Shown here in pieces: positions 32,781 to 33,596 of a DNA stretch of 33,596 nucleotides; position 1 is the first letter of the stretch, and each line of letters begins with the position of its first letter. The stretch is from Candidatus Gastranaerophilales bacterium (GTDB lineage Bacteria > Cyanobacteriota > Vampirovibrionia > Gastranaerophilales > Gastranaerophilaceae). The notes under the pieces were generated by a model. It did not search any database and was not told the origin of the DNA. It saw only the letters and a program-made list of their open reading frames with translations. Location: the NCBI GenBank assembly GCA_944323635.1, contig CALUTH010000005.1, positions 1 to 33,596 of the forward strand, written 5' to 3'. Made by a program: the position numbers and the translations under genes.

Positions 32781-33410
32781 TTAAATCATATACCTTATAA
32801 GGAAAGTATACTTGTTATAAAGCACGCTTTTTTCACGCGGAGAGAAATAATATTTTCTTGCACGCTTCGGGGTAAAAATACAGTTAAACGCTTCATTTGA
32901 ATTATCAAGATTTTCAAAGTAATAATTGTAGAACATTGTATTTGTATCGTTCATAATAAGAAATTTCTGGTCTTTAAACAGCGGGCGTTTAATTTTCATT
33001 GTATTGTCATAAAAGTTTGAAACCCTTATTATTTTGCAATCAGGAAACATCTCCTGAAGTTCTTTTTCGTTCAATTTTTCGGTTTTTAACGCGCCGTCTT
33101 CAAAATACAACCTGTGAAATTTAAGTGTATTATGGTTATATCCTATTAAATCCCCGTTATAAAAAAATTCTCTTGTCGAGTTAGGGTCATATTCCAAACC
33201 GTTTGTAATATAAACGGAAAATTTGTTGCTGCCGTCAGTAAGGCTTCTGGTAAATTTTATACACTTATCCAGGCAGGAAGAACCCCAGGTTTCGGTTTCC
33301 GGATTATAATAAACGGAAGCGTTAACCGGAATGTCTTTAAAATCAACTGGCTCCGCATAACAATATCCTGATAATAAAAGCATTGTCAAAAATACTAAAA
33401 CTTTTTTCAT
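32781..33410 (-). CDS. Exported protein of unknown function (209 aa)
   Basis: The frame opens at 33566, but I place the start at the ATG at 33410, which has a TGAGG site and begins a clear signal peptide (Lys-Lys, core VLVFLTMLLLSG, cleavage near CYA before EPVDF). The longer start would cross the promoter and put the signal sequence in the middle. The mature part is polar, with many Tyr, Phe and Asn residues (VYYNPETETWGSSCLDKCIK, then STREFFYNGDLIGYNHNT), and appears beta-rich and periplasmic. Two cysteines in SSCLDKC may form a disulfide. No known domain recognised. Operon with the HAD gene. Confidence 0.78.
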   Translation of the reverse strand: MKKVLVFLTMLLLSGYCYAEPVDFKDIPVNASVYYNPETETWGSSCLDKCIKFTRSLTDGSNKFSVYITNGLEYDPNSTREFFYNGDLIGYNHNTLKFHRLYFEDGALKTEKLNEKELQEMFPDCKIIRVSNFYDNTMKIKRPLFKDQKFLIMNDTNTMFYNYYFENLDNSNEAFNCIFTPKRARKYYFSPREKSVLYNKYTFLIRYMI

Positions 33411-33428
33411 ACAAGCCTCAACAGTTTT

Positions 33429-33458
33429 ATTGTACAAAAACAGAGGTCTGAAAGTCAA
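33429..33458 (-). promoter_or_regulatory. Promoter of the exported protein - HAD operon
   Basis: Minus strand: TTGACT (33458-33453) and TACAAT (33434-33429) with 18 bases between, 18 bases before the ATG at 33410. It confirms the shorter start for the downstream gene. Confidence 0.65.
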
Positions 33459-33462
33459 TAAA

Positions 33463-33596
33463 CTAAATAGCCGATAGGATGTCGCCAAGATTGTGGACAA
33501 TTGTTTTGCCCATTGCGCCGTAGAGGTGTGCTGCATGTTTCTGCATAAACTGACCGAAGCCGTCATTCAACTTATCCTGCGCAGAAGCAAGTTTTA
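33463..33596 (-). CDS. C-terminal end of a gene running off the right edge
   Basis: An open frame enters from the right edge and ends at TAG (33465-33463). The last residues read QKHAAHLYGAMGKTIVHNLG then DILSAI. The fragment of about 44 codons is amphipathic and looks like genuine protein, but it is too short to identify. No terminator was recognised before the next promoter. Confidence 0.6.
   Translation of the reverse strand, partial: KLASAQDKLNDGFGQFMQKHAAHLYGAMGKTIVHNLGDILSAI

Noticed and set aside
33411-33566. N-terminal extension of the exported 209-residue protein
   Set aside because: It would cover the promoter and the end of the neighbouring gene and bury the signal peptide.

Overview
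The window reads as a chromosomal segment of a low-GC, diderm, anaerobic bacterium. The outer-membrane TolC-type efflux protein points to two membranes. Class III ribonucleotide reductase with its activase and a rubredoxin point to anaerobic life. The combination of TrmFO, a GH57 glycosidase, EF-hand/LysM giant proteins and small proteins with a short polar N-terminal tail resembles the non-photosynthetic gut Cyanobacteriota (Gastranaerophilales, formerly Melainabacteria). That placement is inference from gene style, not from a marker-gene comparison.

Layout, left to right: the 5' two thirds of aspS (minus) and a small hypothetical gene (minus); an EamA-type transporter behind a phosphohexomutase (minus); divergent prephenate dehydratase (plus). 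Next is an anaerobic module on the minus strand, rubredoxin - nrdD - nrdG, headed by a consensus promoter. A small exported membrane protein follows, then a two-gene minus-strand operon in which a histidine-kinase-like protein with its catalytic motifs lost is coupled to a UgpC/MalK-type ABC ATPase. A CHASE2-GGDEF diguanylate cyclase overlapping trmFO and a small STAS-like gene lie on the plus strand. A MarR - EmrA operon (minus) diverges from a TolC homologue (plus) across a palindromic operator. A scarred region holds a GC-richer small ORF and a broken RhuM-like gene, followed by a GH57 glycosidase.

The most unusual part is 21.6-28.8 kb. A minus-strand gene encodes a protein of about 2,124 residues with an EF-hand, LysM, long helical region, hydrophobic Gly/Ala-rich segment, FHA domain, transglutaminase/papain-like Cys-His-Asp domain and a C-terminal module. 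Its frame continues past a single in-frame TGA into a 119-residue ORF that looks like a second copy of the C-terminal module. The start side of this gene faces a divergent ABC permease across a 26-bp perfect inverted repeat bracketing 110 bp, which could be an invertible switch or a paired operator.

The right end has a MalF-like permease coupled to a GT4 glycosyltransferase, a membrane-anchored protein with an HELEH zinc-peptidase motif, and a minus-strand pair of an exported protein and a HAD phosphatase. A partial gene runs off the right edge. Carbohydrate handling recurs (phosphohexomutase, GH57, UgpC-type ATPase, MalF-type permease, glycosyltransferase, HAD of the beta-phosphoglucomutase type), but these genes are dispersed and no complete sugar transporter is present. 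No tRNA, rRNA, CRISPR array, integrase or complete insertion sequence was seen.
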